Assembly (NCBI GenBank): GCA_002341815.1 | Contig: DDOT01000146.1 | Location: 6,471 to 18,830, forward strand | Direction of reading: 5' to 3' | Source of the DNA: Thiobacillus sp. UBA2487 | GTDB lineage: Bacteria; Pseudomonadota; Gammaproteobacteria; Burkholderiales; Sulfuriferulaceae | Length of the DNA: 12,360 nucleotides | Translations under genes and position numbers: made by a program | The notes under the pieces: model-generated | Database searches by the model: none | Told to the model about the DNA's origin: nothing | Seen by the model: the letters and a program-made list of their open reading frames with translations, nothing else | Shown here: positions 1-7,231 of the stretch, one piece after another | Layout: each line of letters opens with the position of its first letter | Numbering within the stretch: the first letter of the stretch is position 1

Positions 1-1705
1 CGCCGCGGTAAAATCCGCGCAACAAGCCGTAGCGCTGTTCACGAACGCTACGCAACTTTTTAAGTACACGCACCATGGGCACACCGAGCAGCAATAAGGC
101 ATGAGATGCCAGCATCAGTGAGCCTTCCAGCACTTCTGGAACCACTGCCATGGCACCGGCCTCACGCAAGGTATCCAAATCGGTTTCATCCAGCGTGCGC
201 ACGATGACGGGTAAATCGGGCCGCATTTCTTGTGCAATTTGCAGTACTTTCATTGCGGCGGCATGATCAGAAAAACTGATTACCAGGCCGCGAGCGCGAT
301 TCAGTCCTGCGGCTTTGAGCACTTCTCGACGTGACGCATCACCAAATACCACTGTTTCGCCTGCTGCGGATGCGTCACGTACCCGGGCGGGATCTGCGTC
401 AAGTGCAATGTAGTGGATACTTTCCGACTCCAGCAGACGCGCCAGGGTTTGTCCGCTGCGTCCATAACCGCAAATGATCAGGTGTTCGCGAACCCCCATG
501 CCACGCATTGCCACTTCATGCAGATCGCGTGCCCGGTCGCTCCATTCGCTGTTGCACAAGCGGCGGACAATCCGGTCGGATTGCTGGATCAGCAACGGGG
601 CGACCATCATGGACAGCACCATGGCGGCCAGCGTGATTTGTAACGCATTGCCATCCAGAAGTTGTAGCCCGGCGGCTTGTGAAATCAGCACAAAGCCAAA
701 TTCACCGGCTTGGCCGAGGCCGATGCCGGTACGCAGGGCCACCGGCGCACTATTCCCCCGCAGGCGGCCAATCAGCCAAACCAATGCGGTTTTGCTGGTA
801 ATCAAGCCAAGCAGTGCCAGCAATACCCACAGAAAATGTTGCCAGACAATTTGCAGGTTGAGTTGCATGCCAATGGTAACAAAGAACAGTCCCAGCAATA
901 CATCGCGGAATGGCTTGATGTCGTCTTCCACTTGCCAGCGATACTCGGTTTCTGAAATCAGCATGCCGGCCAGAAATGCGCCTAACGCCAGCGATAAACC
1001 TGCCCGGTTGGTGAAGTAAGCCAAGCTGAGTGTGATCAGCAATACATTCAGCATGAACAACTCGGACGATTTGTGGCTGGCCACCCAATGGAACCACGGG
1101 CGCATCAGTTTTTGGCCAAGCAACAGCAGAATGCCCAACGCAATGCCCGCTTTGGCAAATGCTACCAGCAGGGTCATGAATGGATTGCCTGCGCCGCTGG
1201 CGAGTGCCGGTGTAACGATCAGCAGAGGGATAACCGCTAAATCCTGAAACAGCAACACAGCAATCATTTGTCGACCATGTTCGGATTGTAAGGCCAGTTT
1301 TTCTGCCAGCATTTTGCTGACAATGGCGGTAGATGACATGGCCAGTGCGCCACCCACCGCCAAACCGGCGGTCCATGGCAAACCTGCCAGCATCATCAGG
1401 GCGGTCGTCAGGACAATAAAACTCAGGACTTGCGACGCGCCAAACCCTAATGCGGTAGTACGGATGGCCTTTAGTTTGGCCAAGCTGAATTCAAGGCCAA
1501 TGCTGAACATCAGAAAGACCACCCCGAATTCAGCCAGATCGGAGGTGTCAGGGTTGTCGGGTAGCCATGCAATGCTGTGCGGACCCAATAAAAGGCCGAC
1601 CAGCAAAAAGCCGAGCATGGATGGCATATTCCAACGACGAAACAATGCGGAAACCACCACGGCAGCTGCCAGCAAAACAATAATCAGGGCGAGGGTGGAG
1701 TGCAT
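1..1705 (-). CDS. Kef-type (CPA2) monovalent cation:proton antiporter, C-terminus cut by window edge
   Basis: The minus strand is open from an ATG at 1705 to base 1, giving 568 codons with no stop, so the 3' end lies outside the window. The first ~390 residues are a run of hydrophobic membrane segments. Family signatures are visible: LAMSSTAIVSKML near residues 121-133, LFQDLAVIPLL with Gln154-Asp155 (the likely ion-site region), and GQAGEFGFVL at 331-340. A cytoplasmic Rossmann (TrkA-N/RCK) domain follows, with the nucleotide-binding glycines in GYGRSGQ at 413-419 and acidic or polar residues downstream. The family exchanges K+ or Na+ for protons in the inner membrane, gated by NAD(H) or related ligands. 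KefB, KefC and YbaL are the nearest named types, but I cannot choose between them, and glutathione gating is not shown. No strong Shine-Dalgarno precedes the ATG. It is divergent from kdsD. Confidence 0.93.
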   Translation of the reverse strand, partial: MHSTLALIIVLLAAAVVVSALFRRWNMPSMLGFLLVGLLLGPHSIAWLPDNPDTSDLAEFGVVFLMFSIGLEFSLAKLKAIRTTALGFGASQVLSFIVLTTALMMLAGLPWTAGLAVGGALAMSSTAIVSKMLAEKLALQSEHGRQMIAVLLFQDLAVIPLLIVTPALASGAGNPFMTLLVAFAKAGIALGILLLLGQKLMRPWFHWVASHKSSELFMLNVLLITLSLAYFTNRAGLSLALGAFLAGMLISETEYRWQVEDDIKPFRDVLLGLFFVTIGMQLNLQIVWQHFLWVLLALLGLITSKTALVWLIGRLRGNSAPVALRTGIGLGQAGEFGFVLISQAAGLQLLDGNALQITLAAMVLSMMVAPLLIQQSDRIVRRLCNSEWSDRARDLHEVAMRGMGVREHLIICGYGRSGQTLARLLESESIHYIALDADPARVRDASAAGETVVFGDASRREVLKAAGLNRARGLVISFSDHAAAMKVLQIAQEMRPDLPVIVRTLDETDLDTLREAGAMAVVPEVLEGSLMLASHALLLLGVPMVRVLKKLRSVREQRYGLLRGFYRG

Positions 1706-1738
1706 ATTTTCGTATTATGTGAGGTTATGTATAAATAA

Positions 1739-1767
1739 AGAGTAGGGTTTGTTGCGCGATCGTGCAA
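1739..1767 (-). promoter_or_regulatory. Weak sigma-70-like promoter candidate for the antiporter gene
   Basis: Read on the minus strand, TTGCAC (1767-1762) and TACTCT (1744-1739) are separated by 17 bases. Transcription would begin near 1732, about 27 bases before the ATG. The -10 match is mediocre. The -35 hexamer lies inside the palindrome at 1752-1767, so a protein bound there could repress this promoter. That is inference. Confidence 0.25.
1752..1767. promoter_or_regulatory. 16-bp imperfect palindrome, operator-like
   Basis: TTGCGCGATCGTGCAA is a dyad centred on CGATCG with a single mismatched pair (G1756/T1763). It shares the TTGCG/TTGCA half-site with the palindrome at 1805-1819, 52-53 bases away. 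It lies in the gap between divergent genes, where binding sites for a dimeric regulator are common. No regulator is identified. Confidence 0.4.
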
Positions 1768-1828
1768 GTATCTGTTCGTTGCGTACCACGCTTGTCTTGG
1801 TTCGTTGCGTGCCACGCAAGTATCTGTT
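1764..1828. repeat. Nested direct repeats in the divergent intergenic region
   Basis: The 13-mer GCAAGTATCTGTT occurs at 1764-1776 and again at 1816-1828. Between and overlapping these copies, TTCGTTGCGTRCCACGC occurs at 1775-1791 and 1801-1817 with one difference (A1785 versus G1811). The order is A-B-B'-A, which suggests local duplication of a binding-site unit. The B' copy forms a perfect palindrome with its flank, while the B copy is degenerate. Confidence 0.75.
1805..1819. promoter_or_regulatory. 15-bp perfect palindrome, operator or enhancer-like
   Basis: TTGCGTG-C-CACGCAA has 7-bp perfect arms around one central base. Its centre (1812) is about 91 bases upstream of the start point predicted for the sigma-54-like promoter at 1876-1891. 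This is within the usual range for enhancer-binding activators. The sequence is too compact to be a terminator, and no T-run follows. What binds it is unknown. Confidence 0.45.
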
Positions 1829-1875
1829 TATCGTGTTTTGCACAAGAATTGATACCAAGCCCGGACAAACATAAA

Positions 1876-1891
1876 TTGGCACGATTTATGC
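1876..1891 (+). promoter_or_regulatory. Sigma-54-type (-24/-12) promoter candidate for the kdsD-rpoN operon
   Basis: TTGGCACGATTTATGC matches the sigma-54 consensus YTGGCACGN4TTGC at every defined position except one (ATGC in place of TTGC). The invariant GG (1878-1879) and GC (1890-1891) have the required spacing. Transcription would start near 1903, about 35 bases before the first kdsD ATG. The operon downstream encodes sigma-54 itself (rpoN), so autoregulation is possible. This is a motif match only; chance matches do occur. Confidence 0.45.
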
Positions 1892-1900
1892 CCTTGCCTG

Positions 1901-1928
1901 TTGTTCTGCTCTCCAGTTAGGTTAAAAT
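1901..1928 (+). promoter_or_regulatory. Sigma-70-like promoter candidate before kdsD
   Basis: TTGTTC (1901-1906) and TAAAAT (1923-1928) are separated by 16 bases. The start point would fall near 1935, so it would either give a leaderless message from the ATG at 1938 or support the later kdsD starts at 1956 or 1962. It competes with the sigma-54-like site just upstream. Both could be used. Confidence 0.3.
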
Positions 1929-1937
1929 GAACGATTG

Positions 1938-2954
1938 ATGGTAGATTACAATGGCATGGACATGCAAGACAAAGAATCGGTTCCCGATGCCGACGCGGTG
2001 TTGCGTCGCGCGCGTGAGGTGTTGACGATAGAAACCGATGCGGTGGCGGCATTGGTTGATCGGTTGGGTGATCAGTTTGTGCAGGCCGTACGTTTGATAT
2101 TGGCGTGTCGTGGTCGGGTGGTGGTGAGTGGAATGGGCAAGTCCGGCCATGTGGGCGGTAAAATTGCGGCAACGTTGGCCAGTACGGGAACGCCCGCATT
2201 TTTTGTCCATCCCGGTGAGGCCAGTCATGGCGATCTGGGTATGATTACCGGCGATGATGTGTGTCTGGTATTGTCCAATTCGGGCGAAAGCGCTGAATTA
2301 ACCGCGATTGTGCCGTTGATCAAGCGGCGTGGCGCACGTTTGGTGGCCATGACTGGCAATCCGCGTTCAACCATGGCGCGCGAAGCCGATGTGCATCTTG
2401 ATGTGAGCGTGGCGCGCGAAGCATGTCCGCTGAATTTGGCCCCCACTGCCAGTACCACCGCGGCATTGGCCATGGGCGATGCGCTGGCGATTGCGTTGCT
2501 GGATGTGCGGGGCTTTGGCTCGGAAGACTTTGCGTTCACCCATCCCGGTGGCGCGCTAGGGCGTCGTTTGCTGGTGCACGTGCGTGATGTCATGCATGCC
2601 GAAGATGAGTTGCCGATGGTGGTGCGTGAGGCGTTGCTGCCCGAGGCGCTGCTGGAAATGACCCGTAAACGGTTGGGCATGACGGCGGTGGTCGATGCGC
2701 AGCGACACATTCTAGGGATTTTTACCGATGGCGATTTGCGTCGTGTTTTGGAAAAAGCGCAGGATGTTCGCCAAATTTGCGTGGCGGATGTGATGACACC
2801 TGCTCCGCGCACCATTCTGGCCGATCAGTTGGCGGTGACAGCGGTAGAGCAAATGCAGCAATACAATGTCAATGGCTTGCTGGTGCGCAATGTGGAAGGG
2901 CAATTAGTGGGTGCGTTGAATATGCTGGATTTATTGCGTGCAGGTGTGGTGTAG
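1938..2954 (+). CDS. kdsD: Arabinose-5-phosphate isomerase (KpsF/GutQ family)
   Basis: This enzyme interconverts D-ribulose-5-phosphate and D-arabinose-5-phosphate, the first committed step to Kdo for LPS in the cytoplasm. The SIS sugar-isomerase domain spans about residues 45-190, with GMGKSGH at 65-71, SNSGES at 113-118 and LAPTASTT at 167-174. The HPGGALGRR element at 202-210 leads into two CBS domains (about 215-272 and 283-336). Length is 338 residues from the ATG at 1938, slightly long for a family of about 320-330. In-frame ATGs at 1956 and 1962 would give 332 and 330 residues, and none of the three has a convincing Shine-Dalgarno, so the start is uncertain. kdsC follows after 26 bases, making the Kdo pathway link explicit. 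Confidence 0.95.
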   Translation: MVDYNGMDMQDKESVPDADAVLRRAREVLTIETDAVAALVDRLGDQFVQAVRLILACRGRVVVSGMGKSGHVGGKIAATLASTGTPAFFVHPGEASHGDLGMITGDDVCLVLSNSGESAELTAIVPLIKRRGARLVAMTGNPRSTMAREADVHLDVSVAREACPLNLAPTASTTAALAMGDALAIALLDVRGFGSEDFAFTHPGGALGRRLLVHVRDVMHAEDELPMVVREALLPEALLEMTRKRLGMTAVVDAQRHILGIFTDGDLRRVLEKAQDVRQICVADVMTPAPRTILADQLAVTAVEQMQQYNVNGLLVRNVEGQLVGALNMLDLLRAGVV

Positions 2955-2980
2955 TAACAGACAACGGAATGGATAGATGA

Positions 2981-3511
2981 ATGAATGACGCACACATGCG
3001 GGCGCGGGCCGTTAAATTACTGGTGATGGATGTGGATGGTGTTTTGACAGACGGTCGACTGTATTTTGACAATAACGGGCAAGAATCCAAGGCATTTCAT
3101 TCGCTGGATGGGCATGGCATGAAAATGCTGCGTAGCAGCGGGGTTGAAATGGCCATTATTACCGGGCGCACATCGGGTGTGGTCTTGCATCGCGCGCAAA
3201 ATCTCGGTATTGATCCGGCTCTGGTGCATCAAGGCGCTGCCGATAAAAAACAGGCTTACGAAGCATTGATGGCGCAAGTCGGGTTGGCGCATGAACAGAT
3301 CGCCTACATGGGGGATGATGTGGTGGATTTGCCGGTAATGATTCGCTGTGGACTGGCGATTTCGGTGCCGGCTGCGCCGGTTGAAGTGCAGCAACGCGCG
3401 CATTTGGTGACCACCCGTGAAGGTGGCATGGGTGCTGTGCGAGAGGCGTGCGAATTTATCATGAAAGCGCAGGGAACTTGGGCTGATATGCTGGCGCATT
3501 ATCTGGCATGA
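2981..3511 (+). CDS. kdsC: 3-deoxy-D-manno-octulosonate 8-phosphate phosphatase
   Basis: KdsC removes the phosphate from Kdo-8-phosphate to give Kdo, which is then activated for LPS inner-core synthesis. It is a small capless HAD-superfamily phosphatase (tetrameric in the family) of 176 residues, the usual length. All HAD motifs are visible: nucleophile Asp17 and acid/base Asp19 in DVDGVLTDG, motif II in ITGR (60-63), Lys89/90, and motif III GDDVVDLPVM (111-120). The start is the ATG at 2981, with a weak GGAT about 6 bases upstream. Its stop overlaps the lptC start (ATGA), so translation of lptC is probably coupled. The family assignment is firm; activity is inferred from the motifs. Confidence 0.96.
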   Translation: MNDAHMRARAVKLLVMDVDGVLTDGRLYFDNNGQESKAFHSLDGHGMKMLRSSGVEMAIITGRTSGVVLHRAQNLGIDPALVHQGAADKKQAYEALMAQVGLAHEQIAYMGDDVVDLPVMIRCGLAISVPAAPVEVQQRAHLVTTREGGMGAVREACEFIMKAQGTWADMLAHYLA

Positions 3512-4107
3512 ATAATCGCCCGGTTTATGGTTTTGTCTTGCTGTTGCTTGCAGTAATTGCCGGGGCGAGCATTTGGCTGGATATGCTGGCGCAAACGGGT
3601 AAATTGCCAGGGGTGTTGCAGGGAACACGCAGTCCGGATTATAGGGTTAAACATTTTTTCATGAGTCGCACAGGACAACTGGGCACTGTGATTTACACGT
3701 TGTCCGCTGATAGTGCGGCACATTTTGCTGATGATGATTCATCTACTTTGGTGCTGCCGCATTTGCAAGCACAAGATGCCGTCAAGGGTAGTGTGGATAT
3801 TCGGTCTGACCACGCTTGGGTGTCAAGCAAAGCCACCCAAGTTAAATTTTGGGGCCATGTGGTACTGGTGCGTGATTTGCACGATGCTAACGGTCCAATG
3901 ACGCTGTATACCGATTATCTGGAGGCTTATCCCGATGCCCATATTTTGCGTACGCAATACCCGGTTCGAATCGAGAGTCAGGCGTTGCATATGACAGCGG
4001 GCGGTTTGCGGCTTAATCAAACCACCAGTCAATTATGGCTGAGCCGTCGGGTCAAAGCGCAATATCTTTCATTGCAAGGACAGCAACATCATGAAAACAG
4101 ACATTGA
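3508..4107 (+). CDS. lptC: LPS export system protein LptC
   Basis: LptC is a bitopic inner-membrane protein. It associates with LptB2FG and passes LPS from the transporter to periplasmic LptA. The 199-residue product has one N-terminal membrane segment (about residues 7-25), then a periplasmic beta-rich domain. The stretch SRTGQLGTVIYTLSADSAAHF fits the start of the beta-jellyroll, although LptC sequences diverge strongly and the call leans on position between kdsC and lptA. The ATG overlaps the kdsC stop by 4 bases, and its 3' end overlaps lptA by 17 bases. No independent Shine-Dalgarno is obvious, which agrees with coupled translation. Confidence 0.9.
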   Translation: MNNRPVYGFVLLLLAVIAGASIWLDMLAQTGKLPGVLQGTRSPDYRVKHFFMSRTGQLGTVIYTLSADSAAHFADDDSSTLVLPHLQAQDAVKGSVDIRSDHAWVSSKATQVKFWGHVVLVRDLHDANGPMTLYTDYLEAYPDAHILRTQYPVRIESQALHMTAGGLRLNQTTSQLWLSRRVKAQYLSLQGQQHHENRH

Positions 4108-4714
4108 TAGACGCCTGCCTGCCAGGTTTTACGGGTTGGGTGCTGTGGCGTTGTGTACGCTGTGGCTGACCTTGTCGGGAGCGCCTGTATGGGCTGAGCA
4201 AGCCGATCGTGCCCAACCGGTGAATATCGAAGCCGATAGCGTGCAGATGGATGATTTGCACAAAACCAGCGAATATCAAGGTGATGTCATCATGCATCAG
4301 GGTACATTGGAAGTGCATGCGGACAAAGTGGCTGTGCATCAAGATAAAGCCGGTTACAACCAGGCTACCGCATGGGGAAGTCAAGTGTACTTTCGCCAAA
4401 AACCGGATAATTCCGATGAGTTTATCGAAGGTTGGGCGGATCGGGTGGATATTGATGAAGCGAACAATACGGTGTTGCTGACCGGCAATGCCCGCCTGAA
4501 AAAGGGGGCTGATATCATGACCGCCAGCAGCATGTTATACAATACCTTGACGCACCAGTTTGCTGCCAAACGCGATGCCCAGGCGATTGCGTCCGGCAAG
4601 CCGGCCCGGGTGCGCGCCGCAATTTTCCCAAAAACCACACCGGCCACGGCAAACCCCGCTGTTCCATTGACCAATAGCGTAACCTTGCCACAATCCCAGG
4701 ATGCCCATGAGTGA
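4091..4714 (+). CDS. lptA: LPS transport periplasmic protein LptA
   Basis: LptA polymerises into the periplasmic bridge that carries LPS from LptC to LptD. The 207-residue precursor has a Sec signal: basic Arg-rich start, hydrophobic core at about residues 15-30, and a likely cleavage site after VWA (residue 35). The OstA/LptA fold follows, with the typical opening [13 protein letters not shown] and the repeated pattern Y-G-D-V/N-A-x-L ([23 protein letters not shown]). The C-terminal ~35 residues are rich in Ala, Pro and Thr and look disordered. It overlaps lptC by 17 bases and the lptB start by 8, so the three Lpt genes form a tightly coupled block. Confidence 0.95.
   Translation: MKTDIDRRLPARFYGLGAVALCTLWLTLSGAPVWAEQADRAQPVNIEADSVQMDDLHKTSEYQGDVIMHQGTLEVHADKVAVHQDKAGYNQATAWGSQVYFRQKPDNSDEFIEGWADRVDIDEANNTVLLTGNARLKKGADIMTASSMLYNTLTHQFAAKRDAQAIASGKPARVRAAIFPKTTPATANPAVPLTNSVTLPQSQDAHE
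4698..4701 (+). promoter_or_regulatory. Ribosome binding site fixing the lptB start
   Basis: AGGA lies 5 bases before the ATG at 4707. An in-frame ATG at 4701 overlaps this AGGA and has no site of its own, so 4707 is the better start. Confidence 0.6.
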
Positions 4715-5429
4715 GCTGAAAGCCGATCACCTGAAAAAAAGCTATCGCGCACGCGCAGTAGTAAAGGATGTGTCATTTACCGTCAATAGCGGAGAAGTAG
4801 TCGGCTTGCTTGGCCCGAATGGCGCAGGCAAAACCACATGTTTTTATTTGGTGGTGGGGCTGTTGGGGCTGGATGGCGGCTGCATTTGTCTGGATGGTGC
4901 TGACCTGGCGCAGGTGCCCATGCACCGGCGTGCCCGTTTGGGTTTGAGCTACTTGCCGCAAGAGGCGTCTATTTTTCGCAAAATGACGGTGGCGCAAAAT
5001 ATAACCGCCATTCTGGAATTAAAAAACTATACGCCAGACGAAATAGAGGCGCATTTGCAGAATCTGTTGGAAGATTTGCATATTGCACACATTGCAGATG
5101 CGCAAGCCATGAGCTTGTCGGGCGGTGAACGTCGACGCGTAGAAATTGCCCGTGCGCTGGCCATGGATCCACGCTTTATTTTGCTGGATGAACCCTTTGC
5201 GGGTATTGATCCGATTGCGGTGCTGGACATTCAGAAATTGATCCGGTTTTTAACAGAACGTGGCATTGGTGTGTTGATTACCGATCATAATGTACGGGAG
5301 ACCTTGGGTATCTGTGACCGAGCCTATATTATTAATGAAGGAACGGTGCTTGCCGCCGGTTCGCCGAATGAACTGGTTGGCAATGATCGGGTACGGCAGG
5401 TCTACTTGGGTGAGCATTTTCGGCTCTGA
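4707..5429 (+). CDS. lptB: LPS export ABC transporter ATP-binding protein LptB
   Basis: LptB is the cytoplasmic ATPase that, as a dimer with LptF and LptG, extracts LPS from the inner membrane. The 240-residue product has the normal family length and a full set of ABC motifs: Walker A GPNGAGKT (36-43), Q-loop PQEASIF (84-90), signature LSGGE (137-141), Walker B ILLDEP (158-163) with catalytic Glu162, and switch His194 in ITDHNVRET. The segment FAGIDPIAV after Walker B is typical of LptB rather than amino-acid importers. lptF and lptG are not in this window, as is usual for this cluster. rpoN starts 5 bases after the stop. Confidence 0.97.
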   Translation: MSELKADHLKKSYRARAVVKDVSFTVNSGEVVGLLGPNGAGKTTCFYLVVGLLGLDGGCICLDGADLAQVPMHRRARLGLSYLPQEASIFRKMTVAQNITAILELKNYTPDEIEAHLQNLLEDLHIAHIADAQAMSLSGGERRRVEIARALAMDPRFILLDEPFAGIDPIAVLDIQKLIRFLTERGIGVLITDHNVRETLGICDRAYIINEGTVLAAGSPNELVGNDRVRQVYLGEHFRL

Positions 5430-5434
5430 ATATC

Positions 5435-6850
5435 ATGAAGCAAGGTTTACAACTCAAGTTTTCTCAACAACTGACGCTAACGCCGCAGTTACAGCAATCA
5501 ATACGTTTGTTGCAACTGTCTACGCTTGAGCTGAATCAGGAAGTTGAATTAATGATACAAACCAACCCGTTGCTTGAACGGGTTGAGGCAGGTGGTGACG
5601 AGGGGAGCGGACCATCCGGCGAATTTGAAACCACTGCGCCAGCAGACGCCTCACTATCGGAAGAGTCGCCGAAGGTTGAATTGGCTGACTTGGAATGGGG
5701 TGATGCACCGGGTTTTGGTCAAGGCGATGACGATGATGACGGGTTTGTGATCCAGACTCCCGAAGCGGTGCCCAGCTTGCGTGATCATTTGCTGTGGCAA
5801 CTGAATCTGACGCAATTGGTTGAACGTGACAGGCAGTTGGTGGCCTTGTTGATTGACGATCTGGATGAACGGGGTTACCTGACGCAATCATTGGATGATA
5901 TTCATGCCATGCTGCCGCCTGAGTTGGGTGTGGCGCGTGAAGAATTGGGGATTGCACTCAAGTATCTGCAAAGTCTGGAACCGTCAGGGGTAGGCGCGAT
6001 TGATCTGGCAGACTGTTTACAATTGCAGTTGCAACATATGCCGGCACAGACGCCTGGTCTCGGTTTGGCCGTGCAAATCGTGCAGCATGAGTTGACCGCT
6101 TTGGCTGCCCACGATTTTACCGGTATTAAAAAGCGTTTGCGTTGTGATGATGCGGCGCTGCGTATCGCACACGATTTGATTACCCACCTTGATCCAAGAC
6201 CGGGTGAAGCGTATGGTGTTAACGATACGCGTTATATTGTGCCTGATGTGATCGTGTCTAAAGTCAAATCTCAGTGGATTGCCCGATTGAATACCGATGC
6301 CATGCCGCGTTTGCGAGTTAATCAACTGTATGCCGATATGTTGACGCGCCATCGTGATGCCGGTTCCCAACAAATGGCGGGGCAGTTGCAGGAAGCCCGT
6401 TGGATGATTAAAAACATCATGCAGCGCTTCGATACGATTTTGCGGGTAACACAGTGCATTGTTGATCGTCAGCGTCATTTCTTTGAGTATGGCGAGGTAG
6501 CCATGCGACCGCTGGTGTTGCGCGAAGTGGCCGATGCTGTTGAATTGCATGAATCTACCGTTTCGCGCGTAACAACGCAAAAATTCATGATGACGCCACG
6601 CGGTATCTTTGAACTGAAATATTTTTTTGGCAGTCATGTCAATACAGATGCCGGGGGGGCTTGCTCAGCAACGGCGATTCGTGCGTTAATCAAACAACTG
6701 GTGAGCGCGGAAGATGCCAAGAAGCCGCTGTCCGACGGACAGATCGCTGAAATGTTGGGTCAACAGGGCATCGTGGTTGCCCGACGAACCATTGCTAAAT
6801 ACCGCGAATCGTTGCAGATTCCGCCGGCCAGTCAGCGTAAGGCGTTATAA
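5435..6850 (+). CDS. rpoN: RNA polymerase sigma-54 factor
   Basis: RpoN directs RNA polymerase to -24/-12 promoters and needs an AAA+ enhancer-binding activator to open DNA. The 471-residue protein has the expected order. Region I (1-50) is Gln/Leu-rich with LTPQLQQSIRLLQLS. An acidic linker (about 51-108) contains a run of five Asp at 98-102. The core-binding domain follows. The helix-turn-helix region includes ESTVSRVTTQKFMMTPRG and FELKYFF. The RpoN box ARRTIAKYRE lies at 449-458 near the C-terminus. The whole -12/-24 recognition machinery appears intact. It sits 5 bases after lptB with no clear Shine-Dalgarno, so it is probably co-translated. A seven-G run at 6653-6659 does not break the frame. 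Confidence 0.98.
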   Translation: MKQGLQLKFSQQLTLTPQLQQSIRLLQLSTLELNQEVELMIQTNPLLERVEAGGDEGSGPSGEFETTAPADASLSEESPKVELADLEWGDAPGFGQGDDDDDGFVIQTPEAVPSLRDHLLWQLNLTQLVERDRQLVALLIDDLDERGYLTQSLDDIHAMLPPELGVAREELGIALKYLQSLEPSGVGAIDLADCLQLQLQHMPAQTPGLGLAVQIVQHELTALAAHDFTGIKKRLRCDDAALRIAHDLITHLDPRPGEAYGVNDTRYIVPDVIVSKVKSQWIARLNTDAMPRLRVNQLYADMLTRHRDAGSQQMAGQLQEARWMIKNIMQRFDTILRVTQCIVDRQRHFFEYGEVAMRPLVLREVADAVELHESTVSRVTTQKFMMTPRGIFELKYFFGSHVNTDAGGACSATAIRALIKQLVSAEDAKKPLSDGQIAEMLGQQGIVVARRTIAKYRESLQIPPASQRKAL

Positions 6851-6891
6851 ATTCGCCAATCGCTATCATTGCAAAATAGAAAGGATGCATT

Positions 6892-7227
6892 ATGAACCTC
6901 ACCATCACCGGACATCATCTGGACGTTACGCCAGCCATACGTGAATATGTGCTTTCCAAGCTGACGCGTGTTAAACGTCATTCTGACAACTTGATTGATA
7001 TCAGCGTCATAATGACGGTCGAGAAATTGAAGCACAGTGTCGAGGCGAATGTGCACCTGAGCGGTAAGGATATTTTTGTACAGGCTGAAGATGCGGATAT
7101 GTACGCCGCCATTGATAGTTTGGCTGATAAACTCGATCGTCAGATCGTCAAGCACAAGGAAAAGCAGGGCGAATCCCATCATGCTGGTGCCGGTATCAAA
7201 TATCAGTCGGCAGCCGCGGAAGAATGA
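6892..7227 (+). CDS. hpf: Ribosome hibernation promoting factor (short HPF / YhbH)
   Basis: Hpf binds the 30S decoding region in stationary phase and helps form inactive 100S ribosomes. The 111-residue protein fits the S30AE/YfiA fold: the opening MNLTITGHHLDVTPAIREYV, the central strand region around EANVHLSGKDIFVQAEDADMY, and the helix AAIDSLADKLDRQIVKHKEK. It lacks the extra C-terminal dimerisation domain of long HPF, and has a short tail of about 15 residues beyond the helix. The start is well supported by AAAGGA six bases upstream of the ATG. The 41-base gap after rpoN is the largest within the run, so an internal promoter is possible, but I see no convincing one. Confidence 0.96.
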   Translation: MNLTITGHHLDVTPAIREYVLSKLTRVKRHSDNLIDISVIMTVEKLKHSVEANVHLSGKDIFVQAEDADMYAAIDSLADKLDRQIVKHKEKQGESHHAGAGIKYQSAAAEE

Positions 7228-7231
7228 TGCC

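Noticed and set aside
474..1019. Open frame of 181 codons on the plus strand opposite the antiporter
   Set aside because: The product is low-complexity, Ser/Pro/Arg-rich antisense translation of the antiporter gene and has no supporting start site.
750..1376. Open frame of 208 codons on the minus strand within the antiporter region
   Set aside because: It is out of frame with the antiporter gene, whose product shows clear family motifs over the same bases; the alternative has no recognisable domain.
2225..2815. Open frame of 196 codons on the minus strand opposite kdsD
   Set aside because: Antisense shadow rich in Ser/Arg/Ala; kdsD has full SIS and CBS motifs over the same bases.
6653..6659. 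Seven-G run inside rpoN (and similar G or A runs at 11599-11605, 8377-8384, 11780-11787, 4734-4740) as possible phase-variation tracts
   Set aside because: All the affected reading frames continue normally with family-typical sequence on both sides, the runs are short, and none lies near a start codon or in a surface gene typical of phase variation.
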